Assembly: GCF_017848645.1 (NCBI RefSeq)
Contig: NZ_JAFEIF010000023.1
Location: 1 to 37,831, forward strand
Source of the DNA: Limnohabitans sp.
GTDB taxonomy: Bacteria; Pseudomonadota; Gammaproteobacteria; Burkholderiales; Burkholderiaceae_C
DNA: 37,831 nucleotides
Direction: 5' to 3'
Part shown: positions 1 through 8,416 of the stretch, one piece after another
Position numbering within the stretch: the first letter of the stretch is position 1
Layout: each line of letters begins with the position of its first letter
The notes under the pieces: model-generated
Database searches by the model: none
Seen by the model: the letters and a program-made list of their open reading frames with translations, nothing else
What the model was told of the DNA's origin: nothing
Made by a program: the position numbers and the translations under genes

Positions 1-116
1 ATCTGCAATTGAAGTGGCGCAGATTGCGCGGGCAAATGCGCCTGGCCGTCCGGTATTTGCGTTGTTTTTGGTGGGCCCGCCGTCAATTTGTCGGCATTGA
101 CCCGCAGCAGTTCTGA
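1..116 (+). CDS. C-terminal fragment of an unidentified basic protein (partial, enters from left edge)
   Basis: An open frame read from base 3 to a TGA at 114-116 gives 37 residues. The fragment is rich in Arg and Trp (for example WARRQFVGIDPQQF at its end) and its codon choice looks like that of neighbouring genes. It stops one base before the stop codon of the convergent glycosyltransferase. The context, a polysaccharide operon, suggests another glycosyltransferase or surface-sugar protein, but nothing in the fragment proves it. No start codon is in the window. The frame could be fortuitous because it is short. Confidence 0.5.
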   Translation, partial: LQLKWRRLRGQMRLAVRYLRCFWWARRQFVGIDPQQF

Positions 117-117
117 G

Positions 118-1032
118 TCAACGCGGCCAAAGACGCCGACCCAACAGCTCCAGTTTGTTGAGGATCAATGGCAACCAGCGGGTGCGGTAGGCATTGAACT
201 TGTAGGGCTTGCGCACGGTGGGATCGACCGTGTCGACAAAATCCTCGGCAAAGGGGTACACACTCAAATTCCTTTGGGCGAATGCCGCTGACGCCTGCTC
301 GCTCATGTCCCGGAAAGACTTGACCTGGTTGCCCGCCATCTTGACCGCCAGTTTGGCCCCCAAAGTGAGCACGCGACCGCGGTAAGCGGGCTCTTCGGGA
401 ACATAAAAAACCCAAGGCTCGGCCACCTGAACCATGTCGCCAAAGAGCTGGTCTGCCAGGGCCCCATTGGCCTCTTCCGATCCTGCAAACCGCCAGCCAC
501 TTTGACGCAAACGCGCCACATGCAGCACCGCGATATCGGCGTACTTCTGAGGCACTTTGCCCGATTCTTGCGGATCGGCAGACCAGCGGTAACAGCGCAG
601 GCCGGCATCGGGCTGGTAGCGCTGCTGAAAATAAGCTCTTTTGCTGCCCTTCATGAACAAGGGGCTGATGAACACCGTTGTCGGGCTTTCCGCGAAAACT
701 TGGTCAATTTTGAACAGGTCTTCTTGGGCAAAAGGCCGGACCACCTGCAAATCGTCTTGCAGCATCAGCAGGTAATCGGCCTGCGTCGCGTCCAACGCGG
801 CTTGCATGTTGTTGTAATAGCCCCCATGGCGGTCATCTCCCGCTGACTTCATGTGACGAACGTGCTCACCGAGGCTTTGCAAATAAGCCACGGTGCCGGG
901 CTCATCACTGCCATCGTCGAAGACTGTGAAGCGCACCCCGGGCAAATTGCGCCGCAGTGATTCGACGCAATTTTTCAGATAGTCCCCACGGTTGTAGGAA
1001 AAAATGGCGACGTCCAGGCTCGGCGGTGTCAT
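118..1032 (-). CDS. Glycosyltransferase family 2 protein
   Basis: A 304-residue protein likely to transfer a sugar from a nucleotide-sugar donor during surface polysaccharide synthesis on the cytoplasmic side of the inner membrane. The N-terminus has the GT-A fold signature: a first beta strand LDVAIFSYNRGDYL (about residues 6-19), then VFDDGSDEPGT (about 37-47), and an acidic DXD-like site LMLQDDLQVV near residue 90. No signal peptide or membrane segment is seen. It is the last gene of the operon; its ATG overlaps the stop of the upstream glycosyltransferase as ATGA, so translation is probably coupled. Donor and acceptor cannot be read from sequence. Confidence 0.8.
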   Translation of the reverse strand: MTPPSLDVAIFSYNRGDYLKNCVESLRRNLPGVRFTVFDDGSDEPGTVAYLQSLGEHVRHMKSAGDDRHGGYYNNMQAALDATQADYLLMLQDDLQVVRPFAQEDLFKIDQVFAESPTTVFISPLFMKGSKRAYFQQRYQPDAGLRCYRWSADPQESGKVPQKYADIAVLHVARLRQSGWRFAGSEEANGALADQLFGDMVQVAEPWVFYVPEEPAYRGRVLTLGAKLAVKMAGNQVKSFRDMSEQASAAFAQRNLSVYPFAEDFVDTVDPTVRKPYKFNAYRTRWLPLILNKLELLGRRLWPR

Positions 1033-2042
1033 GTCGGCAAACCGTTCGTGTTCAGGCCCATGGCCTTCAAAAATTCAAGCATGTCCTTGCGCTCCTGCGC
1101 TTCAGAGTAAGTCTCGGCCAAGGTCCGGATGGCGGACAAAGGCAGCTCAAACTGTTCGGCTTGGTCGATGGCCTGCACTTTGTCCAGGACCCGCTGGGCA
1201 AATCCTGCAACGTCACCAGAGGCCACTTCCTCGAAAATTTCGGGCAACCAGTACTCCTTGGCACCCTGCCCGGTGTAACCAATGACTTGGTTACCACTCA
1301 AAGCCGCTTCCAATGGTGGCAAGGGGCAACCTTCAAAATGACTGAACGCCATGAAAATTTTTGACCGCTTGAGCAAAGCAGCGACCTGCACTTCGTTCAA
1401 GCCATCGATGGGCACAATGCGCCAATGCGCAGGCAAATGGTGGCGCAGAAAAAACAAGACTTTGGACGAATGGTCAGCCAACTTGCGCGGCATGTAAGTG
1501 ATGATGTTTTCCTTGGCCGTGTCGGGCCAAAAGCGCTGCGCGTCTACCGAATAATGAACGCGCAGTATCTTGTGCTCAGCCCCAGGAAACGCCAGCGCCA
1601 CGCAGCGGCTGGCATCATCTGAAATGGTCAAAATACACCGCGCTGATTGGTAGGCCCGATCGAGGTCTGCAGGTCGACCCTTGGTGATGTAGTAGCCGTT
1701 TTGCACATAGATGGCGTAGCTCACCCCCATGTCCGCCAATTGGGTGCCGTATTTCCGAGCCCACAGCTCGGGAATCACCACCATGTGTCTTTGGGCATCA
1801 AACACCCCAGTGACGCCGGAAAAAGACGGTTTGCCCATCCATCTGAGTTTGAAAAATGCCCTTTTCAATGGCACCTGCGCATCAAACCACTGGACACGGA
1901 AAAACCAGGTGTTGGGGTGCATCACCGCAGCGGACAGCCCACGCGACTGCCCCAGCTGATGCATCAATTGAGCCTGTCTGTAAATGACTTTGACACCACC
2001 TATGGCTTTTTTGATGGCAGGACACAAAAAAATCAATTCCAC
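1029..2042 (-). CDS. Glycosyltransferase, GT4/GT1-like (GT-B fold)
   Basis: A 337-residue putative sugar transferase. It starts with ELIFLCPAIKKAIGGVKVIYR, the glycine-containing N-terminal loop expected of GT-B retaining enzymes. The C-terminal half carries FSHFEGCPLPPLEAALSG (about residues 245-262), matching the E-x7-E style donor-binding segment of family 4 enzymes. The start is a GTG at 2042-2040, preceded by a good AGGGG ribosome-binding site, and overlaps the end of the O-antigen ligase gene by 10 bases. Its own end overlaps the next glycosyltransferase by four bases. Family assignment is by motif only; the sugar is unknown. Confidence 0.75.
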   Translation of the reverse strand: MELIFLCPAIKKAIGGVKVIYRQAQLMHQLGQSRGLSAAVMHPNTWFFRVQWFDAQVPLKRAFFKLRWMGKPSFSGVTGVFDAQRHMVVIPELWARKYGTQLADMGVSYAIYVQNGYYITKGRPADLDRAYQSARCILTISDDASRCVALAFPGAEHKILRVHYSVDAQRFWPDTAKENIITYMPRKLADHSSKVLFFLRHHLPAHWRIVPIDGLNEVQVAALLKRSKIFMAFSHFEGCPLPPLEAALSGNQVIGYTGQGAKEYWLPEIFEEVASGDVAGFAQRVLDKVQAIDQAEQFELPLSAIRTLAETYSEAQERKDMLEFLKAMGLNTNGLPT

Positions 2043-3304
2043 GCTCGCCCCTTTTTTTCTTGAGTGCCCGAGATGATCAGCCCCAAGAGCATCACCGACA
2101 TGGCGCAGAAAAAGTACCGAAAGGCATTGCGCCCCAACGCATTGACCGTCAGACTGAACTCAAAATAAAGCGCCACCAGCAGCATGCCCAACAAGGCATA
2201 GGCGAAGGTCTGCAGCCCCTGCTTTTGATAAAGCCAAAAGCCGACAAACACCCCCCCATACAAAGCCAGCACCGACAGCACACCGACCAAGCCGGACACC
2301 GCCGCATAGTGCAGCAGGTCATTTTCAAAAACAGGCGCAATCCCGACAGGCACATTGAAGGGTTTCAAATGTTCTGCCAGCATGCTCAATGCGCCCTCTC
2401 CGGACCAACCCAGAATGGGTCGCTGCGCAAACAGCTTCAGGGCATACGACCACAACTCTAGGCGAATGCTGACCGACCAATCGGTCACCTGCCCGGTCTC
2501 AAACCAGAGATGGGCCTTGCCCCAGATGCCATCAAGCCGATCCCGAACCAACTCCTCGGGTGCCAACCACACCCCCTTGGCCACCAAGACCGAGATCAAC
2601 ACCACCCCCAGGAGTCGCCAAAGAACCGGTTTGTCTGCCGTAACGCGCCACATAAACACCAACAGGACCATGATGATCGACAACCAGCCCCCCTTGGAGC
2701 CGCTGAGCAAAGAGGCCCACACACCCATGGCGGCACCGCAAGTCAAATAAACCCGCATCCACAGCTGATTTTTGGCTGGCTCGAAATACAACAAACCAAA
2801 CAAGGCAATGCAGGCCAACACCACCGACAGATCTCCAAAAATGATCGGATGGCTCATGGCACCCATGGCACGTCCCGTCAAGAGCACCAGGCTTTCATAA
2901 CTGGCAAATGCGCCGGCCAGCACCGCTGCAGTGGCCGCGCCCATCCACAAAACGACAGGCTGCAAGCGTGCTTTGAGCACGCCATGCAACATCAAGGGGG
3001 CCAACAAAAAGGGAATGAACGCCTCGTAATAGCCAAGCTTGTAGTCGTACCAAATGCCCAGGAAAAAGCCGATCCCTACAAAAATGGCAACACCCAGGGC
3101 CATGATGCGCACCGCAGGCCTGCCCCAGACCTGAGCCAGGTCAGTGCGCAAGTCCTGGCAGGACCACAAACCCATGCCAGCCAAACACAGGGCCAACAGC
3201 TTGGGGCCACCCGGCATGACCAAGGCCAGCGACAGGCAGGCAAAAACCAGGCCATTGTGAATGCGTTCGCGCCGCGTCAATGAATCCATGTCAATGCTCA
3301 GCAT
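2033..3304 (-). CDS. O-antigen ligase / polymerase family membrane protein (Wzy_C type)
   Basis: A 423-residue polytopic inner-membrane protein with about ten to twelve hydrophobic segments. A large periplasmic loop lies around residues 245-315, containing RLELWSYALKLFAQRPILGW followed by SGEGAL. That loop, with an upstream LLSGSKGGWLS segment, is typical of the WaaL/Wzy superfamily, which joins undecaprenyl-linked glycans to lipid A-core or polymerises O-units. Ligase and polymerase cannot be told apart by sequence alone. It overlaps both neighbours in the polysaccharide operon (14 bases upstream, 10 downstream). No flippase (Wzx) or ABC exporter gene for the glycan is present in the window. 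Confidence 0.8.
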   Translation of the reverse strand: MLSIDMDSLTRRERIHNGLVFACLSLALVMPGGPKLLALCLAGMGLWSCQDLRTDLAQVWGRPAVRIMALGVAIFVGIGFFLGIWYDYKLGYYEAFIPFLLAPLMLHGVLKARLQPVVLWMGAATAAVLAGAFASYESLVLLTGRAMGAMSHPIIFGDLSVVLACIALFGLLYFEPAKNQLWMRVYLTCGAAMGVWASLLSGSKGGWLSIIMVLLVFMWRVTADKPVLWRLLGVVLISVLVAKGVWLAPEELVRDRLDGIWGKAHLWFETGQVTDWSVSIRLELWSYALKLFAQRPILGWSGEGALSMLAEHLKPFNVPVGIAPVFENDLLHYAAVSGLVGVLSVLALYGGVFVGFWLYQKQGLQTFAYALLGMLLVALYFEFSLTVNALGRNAFRYFFCAMSVMLLGLIISGTQEKKGRAWN

Positions 3305-4160
3305 GAGGCGTCCAACGCATCAAGCCCATCCACCGACCCCACATGCGGCAAAACCGCTTGGGTGAAAACAACAACGCCCGCAGTGGCAATGCCAAGCCGG
3401 TGCTCCACAGCAAACGGCGTCGCTGGATCAGGGCCTGTGCGAGCGTGCCGTGTTTTTGCTCAAAAATGAGTTTGGACTGGGCATGGTGGAATCCGCGCAC
3501 GTATTCACTTTTCCAGGGTGCTTGCCCCTTCACGGAGCCCCGCGAGCGGTGCAAAGCTGTGATGGACGGCACCACCACCATGGGCAAGCGTGCCTTGAAG
3601 AGACGCAGACACAGGTCATCGTCTTCGTAATAGAGGAAAAAGTTTTCGTCAAAAAATTCAACAGGGGCGAAACGATCCATGCGAAACAACATGGCCGCGC
3701 CACACACAAAACCGACACACGCTGGGCCATCGGCAGCCGGCCCCCGGGAGTTCCACAAAGTATGTGGCCAGCGGTAATTGACCTCGGCTTGCCCTCTGGC
3801 TCCCACCAGTTGGGGTGCCAGCAGCGCAGCTTCAGGCATCTCATGCGCCACGTCCATCAGCGACAGCAAGGCCTGTGTTGTGATTTCACAGTCGGGGTTG
3901 AGCAAAAAAGCAAACGGCGTGCTGACCCGTTCCAGGGCCCGGTTGTTGGCAGCGCCAAAGCCCAAATTCACCGGGTGCGACAACACCTGGGCCTGAGGCC
4001 ACAAGGCACGGGCCTGCTCGGGCGTGCCATCGTTGCTGGCATTGTCCGAAATGATGACGTGTGGGCAGTGCTGCAACAGGGCATTCAAGCCGGCCAGGCA
4101 ATGGGCGCTGTGGTGGGTCACCACGACCACAGTCACAGAGTCCAGACGTGACATGGGCAT
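3291..4160 (-). CDS. Glycosyltransferase family 2 protein (WbbL/rhamnosyltransferase-like)
   Basis: About 289 residues from the ATG at 4160. It opens with SVTVVVVTHHSAHCL, then has the nucleotide-binding SDNASNDGTPEQ (about residues 36-47) and FLLNPDCEI with the metal-site aspartate near residue 92. A central FDENFFLYYEDDDLCLRL segment is characteristic of the rhamnosyltransferase/WbbL branch of GT2. No transmembrane segment is obvious. Alternative starts are a TTG at 4166 that overlaps the stop of the phosphomannomutase gene and an ATG at 4154; no start has a convincing ribosome-binding site, so translation is probably coupled. Sugar specificity is unproven. Confidence 0.82.
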   Translation of the reverse strand: MPMSRLDSVTVVVVTHHSAHCLAGLNALLQHCPHVIISDNASNDGTPEQARALWPQAQVLSHPVNLGFGAANNRALERVSTPFAFLLNPDCEITTQALLSLMDVAHEMPEAALLAPQLVGARGQAEVNYRWPHTLWNSRGPAADGPACVGFVCGAAMLFRMDRFAPVEFFDENFFLYYEDDDLCLRLFKARLPMVVVPSITALHRSRGSVKGQAPWKSEYVRGFHHAQSKLIFEQKHGTLAQALIQRRRLLWSTGLALPLRALLFSPKRFCRMWGRWMGLMRWTPHAEH

Positions 4161-4162
4161 GT

Positions 4163-5566
4163 TCAATGCGCCGCCGCCTGAATCTGCGCGTCGGGTTTGA
4201 CCGAGCGCAGCAGCGCCAGCATCTCACCCTCGATGCGCTGCAACGCCGCTTCGGTCTGGCCCTCAAAACGCAGCACCAAGACCGGCGTGGTGTTGGAGGC
4301 GCGGATCAAGCCAAAGCCATCGGGCCAGTCCACGCGCAAGCCGTCGATGTCGCACACTTGGGCCGGCGCACTGAAGGCGCTGGCGGCTTGGGCTTGCAAG
4401 GCACGGGTCACGTTGTGGGGCTCGCCCTCGGCACAGGCCACGTTCAGCTCGGGCGTGCTGAAGCTGGTGGGCAAAGCGTTGAGCACCGCGTTGGCGTCGG
4501 GGGACTTGCTCACAATTTCGAGCAAACGGCAGCCTGCATAGGTGCCGTCGTCAAATCCGTACCAACGCTCCTTGAAGAAGATGTGCCCGCTCATCTCGCC
4601 GCCCAAGGGGGCTTGGCCGCCTGCGGCCTCAATGGCTCGCATCTGGGCCTTGATGAGCGAGTGGCCGGTTTTGTACATCAGGGCTTTGCCGCCAGCCGCT
4701 TCGATGGCCGGCGCCAGGCGTTGCGAGCACTTCACGTCAAACAAGATGGTGCCGCCAGGCACGCGGCTGAGCACGTCCTGGGCAAACAGTTGCATCTGGC
4801 GGTCGGGGTAGATGTTGTTGCCATCTTTCGTGACGATGCCCAGGCGGTCGCCGTCGCCGTCAAAGGCCAGGCCCAATTCAGCCCCGCTGGTTTTCAGGGC
4901 CTTGATCAGGTCTTGCAGGTTTTCCGGCTTGCTCGGGTCAGGGTGGTGATTCGGAAAATTGCCGTCCACCTCGCTGAACAACTCGATCACCTCGCAACCC
5001 AAGGCCCGGAAAATGCCGGGGGCCGAAGCGCCCGCAATGCCGTTGCCCGAGTCGATCACGATTTTCATGGGGCGCGCCAACTGAATATCGCCCACGATGC
5101 GCTGCGTGTAATCGGCCAGCACGTCCAGCTGCGTGACGCTGCCGCCTGATTGCAACTGCCAAGTCTCGGCTTCCATCATCTGGCGCAGGGCCTGGATTTC
5201 ATCGCCATAAATGGCGCGACCGCCCAAGACCATCTTGAAGCCGTTGTAATCCTTGGGGTTGTGGCTGCCCGTGACCTGGATGCCGCTTTGGCACGCGGTG
5301 CTGGCCGCAAAGTAGAGCATGGGCGTGGTGGCCAGGCCGATGTCAATGACCCGGATGCCCGCAGCCACCAAACCGCGAATCAGCGCTGCTGAGAGATTCG
5401 GGCCGCTCAGGCGGCCGTCACGCCCCACGGCCACCGTGCTTTGACCTTGGGCCAGCGCGTGCGTGCCAAAGGCCTTGCCCAGGCCCTCAGCCACTTGCTC
5501 GTTCAGCGTCGAGGGCACCACGCCGCGGATGTCGTAGGCTTTGAAGATGGAGGGGGTGATTTGCAT
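4163..5566 (-). CDS. manB: Phosphomannomutase/phosphoglucomutase (AlgC/ManB family)
   Basis: A cytoplasmic alpha-D-phosphohexomutase of 467 residues, interconverting hexose 6- and 1-phosphates to feed nucleotide-sugar synthesis. The phosphoserine loop is TGSHNPKDYNG with Ser101; the Mg2+ site is FDGDGDR with Asp236, Asp238 and Asp240; the sugar-binding loop is GEMSGH (323-328). Length and the glycine in TGSHNP match the dual-specificity AlgC-type enzyme of Pseudomonas. The ATG at 5566 is chosen because homology begins at once (ITPSIFKAYDIRG), GGACAGG lies upstream, and a longer start at 5641 would precede the likely -10. It is first in the polysaccharide operon and overlaps the next gene. Whether mannose, glucose or both are used in vivo is not decidable here. 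Confidence 0.9.
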   Translation of the reverse strand: MQITPSIFKAYDIRGVVPSTLNEQVAEGLGKAFGTHALAQGQSTVAVGRDGRLSGPNLSAALIRGLVAAGIRVIDIGLATTPMLYFAASTACQSGIQVTGSHNPKDYNGFKMVLGGRAIYGDEIQALRQMMEAETWQLQSGGSVTQLDVLADYTQRIVGDIQLARPMKIVIDSGNGIAGASAPGIFRALGCEVIELFSEVDGNFPNHHPDPSKPENLQDLIKALKTSGAELGLAFDGDGDRLGIVTKDGNNIYPDRQMQLFAQDVLSRVPGGTILFDVKCSQRLAPAIEAAGGKALMYKTGHSLIKAQMRAIEAAGGQAPLGGEMSGHIFFKERWYGFDDGTYAGCRLLEIVSKSPDANAVLNALPTSFSTPELNVACAEGEPHNVTRALQAQAASAFSAPAQVCDIDGLRVDWPDGFGLIRASNTTPVLVLRFEGQTEAALQRIEGEMLALLRSVKPDAQIQAAAH

Positions 5567-5617
5567 GCGCTGTGCCTGTCCAAAAGCCGCTGGGGCCAGG
5601 TTGATTCTTAAAACAAG

Positions 5618-5623
5618 ATTGTA
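5618..5623 (-). promoter_or_regulatory. Candidate -10 box for the polysaccharide operon
   Basis: On the minus strand the hexamer TACAAT (5/6 to the sigma-70 consensus) lies 51 bases before the manB ATG, in the 109-base divergent gap with ogt. No good -35 is seen at the usual distance, so this is tentative. Confidence 0.3.
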
Positions 5624-5675
5624 GGCGGGCCGCGCTACCATCCACCCTGTCCACCATGATTATCAAAGGTCAAGC

Positions 5676-6176
5676 ATGTCCCCCTTGAGCACCCTTCGCA
5701 TCGACAGCCCCTTGGGTCCGATCACGCTGGCGGCCAGTGCCCAAGGTCTGTGCGGCCTGTGGTTTGACGACCAAAAACACGGCCCGAGCCCAGCCCAGCG
5801 CCAGCAGTGGGCAAGCGATGCGTCCCATCCGGTGCTGCAAAGCGCAGCAGCCCAGGTGCTGGCCTATTGGGGTGGGCAGACCCTCCCATGGGAAGGCCCC
5901 CTGGACCTGTCGGCCGGGACCCCGTTTCAGCAATCGGTCTGGCAGGCCCTGATGCGCATCCCCTCAGGCCAAAGCCAGAGTTATGGCGAGTTGGCCAGGC
6001 TGTTGGCCCGGCCTCAGGCGGTGCGGGCCGTGGGCGCGGCCGTGGGGCGAAATCCGGTGAGTATCATCGTGCCTTGCCACCGCGTCCTGGGTGCCGGTGG
6101 CCAACTCACGGGCTACGCAGGCGGGCTGTGGCGCAAACAAGCGTTGCTGCAGCTGGAAGGCCATCCCGGTATCTGA
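5676..6176 (+). CDS. ogt: Methylated-DNA--[protein]-cysteine S-methyltransferase
   Basis: A 166-residue suicide repair protein that moves the methyl group from O6-methylguanine (or O4-methylthymine) to its own cysteine. The active-site motif IVPCHRVLG places the acceptor at Cys134, with the downstream GYAGGLWRK substrate loop (146-154). The helix-turn-helix region [23 protein letters not shown] lies at residues 84-106. It lacks the N-terminal AdaA-type domain, so it is a stand-alone Ogt/AGT. The ATG is preceded by AAAGG at 5665-5669. A transporter gene follows 10 bases downstream and may be co-transcribed. Confidence 0.93.
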   Translation: MSPLSTLRIDSPLGPITLAASAQGLCGLWFDDQKHGPSPAQRQQWASDASHPVLQSAAAQVLAYWGGQTLPWEGPLDLSAGTPFQQSVWQALMRIPSGQSQSYGELARLLARPQAVRAVGAAVGRNPVSIIVPCHRVLGAGGQLTGYAGGLWRKQALLQLEGHPGI

Positions 6177-6186
6177 CTTTTTCTCC

Positions 6187-7083
6187 ATGCATGCTTCTCC
6201 CGCCAAAGGCTGGCTGGCCGACTTTCTGATCCTGGCCGCCATTTGGGGCTCGTCCTTTTTGTTCATGCGCTTGGCCGCCGTTGAGTTGGGGCCGCTGCCC
6301 ACGGCCGCCATCCGGGTGGCCATTGCGGCGACTTTTTTGCTGCCGATCATGTTGGCCAAAGGCCACTGGGCGCAATTGCGCCAGCACTGGAAGCCGGTGC
6401 TGTTTGTTGGCGCGCTCAACAGCGGCATTCCGTTTGCGTTGTATTCGTTTGCGGTGCTGCACATCACCACCGGCTTTTCCTCCATCCTGAATGCCACGGT
6501 GCCCTTGTTTGGCGCGGTCGTCGCCTGGCTTTGGCTGGGGGACAGGCCTACCCTCTCACGCACGGTGGGGCTGGCCATCGGCTTCGGTGGCGTGGTGTTG
6601 CTGGCCGGGGGCCAAGCGAGCTTCAAGCCCAACGACTCGGGCATTGCCCCGGCCTGGGCGGTGGCCGCTTGTCTGGCCGCGACCACCTGTTATGCCTTGG
6701 CCGCGAGTTTCACCAAGAAGCACATCCCCAGCCTGCCACCGCTGGTCACCGCCACCGGCAGCCAGATCGGGGCCACCCTGGTCCTGGCCTTGCCCGCGCT
6801 GTGGTATCGCCCTGATCACTGGCCCAGCACCTCGGTCTGGTGGTCCTTGCTGGTGGTGGGGGTGCTGTGCACCGGGGTGGCCTACATCCTGTACTTCAAG
6901 CTGATCGAGAACTCCGGGCCCGCGCGGGCGCTGACAGTCACCTTCTTGGTGCCGGTGTTTGCCATTGCTTACGGCGTGCTGTTTTTGGGCGAAAGCGTGA
7001 CGGCCTGGATGCTGCTGTGCGGCGCGGTGATTTTGCTCGGGACCTCTTTGTCCAGCGGCTTGATCAAACTGCCGGGGCGGTGA
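6187..7083 (+). CDS. EamA/DMT-superfamily transporter
   Basis: A 298-residue inner-membrane protein with ten predicted membrane segments arranged as two EamA repeats. The first begins DFLILAAIWGSSFLFMR near the N-terminus; the second starts around residue 155 and ends LLCGAVILLGTSLSSGLI. Family members export metabolites such as amino acids or purine derivatives by proton antiport; the substrate here is not evident. The ATG at 6187 begins just before the first helix. A longer in-frame start inside ogt (6091) would add a non-conserved cysteine-rich tail and is rejected. No clear ribosome-binding site is seen, which fits coupling to ogt. The 3' end overlaps the convergent rlmN-like gene by 20 bases. 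Confidence 0.85.
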   Translation: MHASPAKGWLADFLILAAIWGSSFLFMRLAAVELGPLPTAAIRVAIAATFLLPIMLAKGHWAQLRQHWKPVLFVGALNSGIPFALYSFAVLHITTGFSSILNATVPLFGAVVAWLWLGDRPTLSRTVGLAIGFGGVVLLAGGQASFKPNDSGIAPAWAVAACLAATTCYALAASFTKKHIPSLPPLVTATGSQIGATLVLALPALWYRPDHWPSTSVWWSLLVVGVLCTGVAYILYFKLIENSGPARALTVTFLVPVFAIAYGVLFLGESVTAWMLLCGAVILLGTSLSSGLIKLPGR

Positions 7084-8125
7084 CACGTGGGTGAATGTGA
7101 ACCCGCTGCTCACGCTGGACCACATCCCTGGCCCTGAGCTGCCCACAGCCGCCGTCCACGTCTTGCCCGGCTGACTGGCGCAGCTTGGTCAGCACACCGC
7201 GCTGGTGCAGGGTGCGGGCGATCTCGGCAGCGCGCTCCCAGCTGGGGCGGGCGAATGGCAAATCGGGCACGGCGTTGTAGGGGATCATGTTCATCAGCGC
7301 GTATTTGCCCTTGAGCAAACGCACGATGCCCTCGATTTCTTCGGCACTGTCGTTCACGCCCTCGATCAGCGCCCACTGGTACTGGATGGGGTAGCCGGTG
7401 GCGCGGGCGTACACCTCACCGGCTTCCACCAAATCTTGCGGGTCAAAGCGCGGGGCTCGCGGCAGCAGTTGCGCCCTTAAATCGGCCCGGGTGGTGTGCA
7501 GTGACAGCGCCAGCGCGGGCTTGACGCGGCCTTGAGGCAAGCGCTCGAACACCCGCGCATCACCCACCGTGGAAAACACCAAATTCTTATGCCCGATGTT
7601 GCCCACCGTGCCCAGCAGGTCGATGGCCTCCATCACCGCATCCAGGTTATGCGCGGGCTCACCCATGCCCATGAACACCACTTTTTTGACGGGCCGGAGC
7701 GTGCGGGCCAAGGCGACTTGCGCCACGATCTCGGCGCTGCCCACCTGCCGAATCAAACCTTCGCGCCCCGTCATGCAAAACACGCAGCCCACCGCACAGC
7801 CCACTTGAGACGACACACACAAGCCATCTCGCGGCAAGAGCACGCTTTCCACCGTCTGCCCATCTTGCAGGCCGACCAGCAAGCGGGCGGAGCCGTCTTG
7901 GCCCGGGTGCTGCTCACGCAGCGTGGCCAGGCCGGTCAGCGTTTGGGTGAGCGCGGGCAGCGCCTCGCGCACGGCGGTGGGCATGAAACTCGCCAAAGGC
8001 CTGCGGCCACTGTCCTGCGCTTTGGCTTGGGCCCACAGGCGCAACACGCGCTGCTCGTGCAAGGCGTTTGCCCCCAAGGCGCGCAAGTGGTCGCGGATGT
8101 CCTGAACGCTGTGCATGGATTTCAT
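7064..8125 (-). CDS. RlmN-like radical SAM RNA methyltransferase
   Basis: A 353-residue radical SAM enzyme of the RlmN/Cfr family. The [4Fe-4S] cluster motif is C110-x3-C114-x2-C117 within CVSSQVGCAVGCVFCMTG. The SAM-binding VVFMGMGEPAHNLD follows, and the GGCGQLR segment supplies the conserved C-terminal catalytic Cys327 (equivalent to RlmN Cys355). These residues support a methyl-synthase chemistry on adenine C2 of RNA. The N-terminal 90 residues do not resemble the usual RlmN start, so this may be the RlmN paralogue found in Burkholderiales rather than the primary enzyme; the gene symbol is therefore left empty. It follows slyX by 14 bases. An alternative ATG is at 8116. Confidence 0.82.
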   Translation of the reverse strand: MKSMHSVQDIRDHLRALGANALHEQRVLRLWAQAKAQDSGRRPLASFMPTAVREALPALTQTLTGLATLREQHPGQDGSARLLVGLQDGQTVESVLLPRDGLCVSSQVGCAVGCVFCMTGREGLIRQVGSAEIVAQVALARTLRPVKKVVFMGMGEPAHNLDAVMEAIDLLGTVGNIGHKNLVFSTVGDARVFERLPQGRVKPALALSLHTTRADLRAQLLPRAPRFDPQDLVEAGEVYARATGYPIQYQWALIEGVNDSAEEIEGIVRLLKGKYALMNMIPYNAVPDLPFARPSWERAAEIARTLHQRGVLTKLRQSAGQDVDGGCGQLRARDVVQREQRVHIHPRVTAPAV

Positions 8126-8139
8126 GGATCGGCGATTTT

Positions 8140-8361
8140 TTAATAGTGTGGCGGAATTTCATCGCGCAGGTTGCGCACCTCGGCGCCGCCACCCGATTCG
8201 GGCAGACGATCTCGCATCTGGCGCAGCTCCTGGATCAGCGCATCGATTTGCTGCTGCTGGCGGTAAACCTGCGCATTGAGCTGGTCCAGCAGGTCTTCGG
8301 TGAAGCCGGCCTTGATTTCCAGGTCGACCAGGCGGTTTTCTATCGGGGTGGGAATGTCCAT
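8140..8361 (-). CDS. slyX: SlyX family protein
   Basis: A 73-residue acidic protein predicted to be a coiled coil, running IENRLVDLEIKAGFTEDLLD then LNAQVYRQQQQIDALIQEL, and ending PPHY as most SlyX proteins do. Biochemical function is unknown. The ATG at 8361 is preferred over one at 8400, because the longer form would overlap the metK promoter region and add a non-conserved cysteine-containing tail. It is transcribed away from metK and probably together with the radical SAM gene downstream. Confidence 0.8.
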   Translation of the reverse strand: MDIPTPIENRLVDLEIKAGFTEDLLDQLNAQVYRQQQQIDALIQELRQMRDRLPESGGGAEVRNLRDEIPPHY

Positions 8362-8404
8362 GGGCAGTATTGGACATGATTTCCGGCAGGGCTCTGACAT
8401 CTTT

Positions 8405-8410
8405 TATAAT
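8405..8410 (+). promoter_or_regulatory. Candidate metK promoter, -10 TATAAT
   Basis: A perfect TATAAT lies at 8405-8410, predicting transcription start near 8417. No close match to TTGACA is seen 16-18 bases upstream, so the promoter may rely on the strong -10. It implies a leader of about 122 nucleotides before metK. Confidence 0.5.
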
Positions 8411-8416
8411 CCGTTC

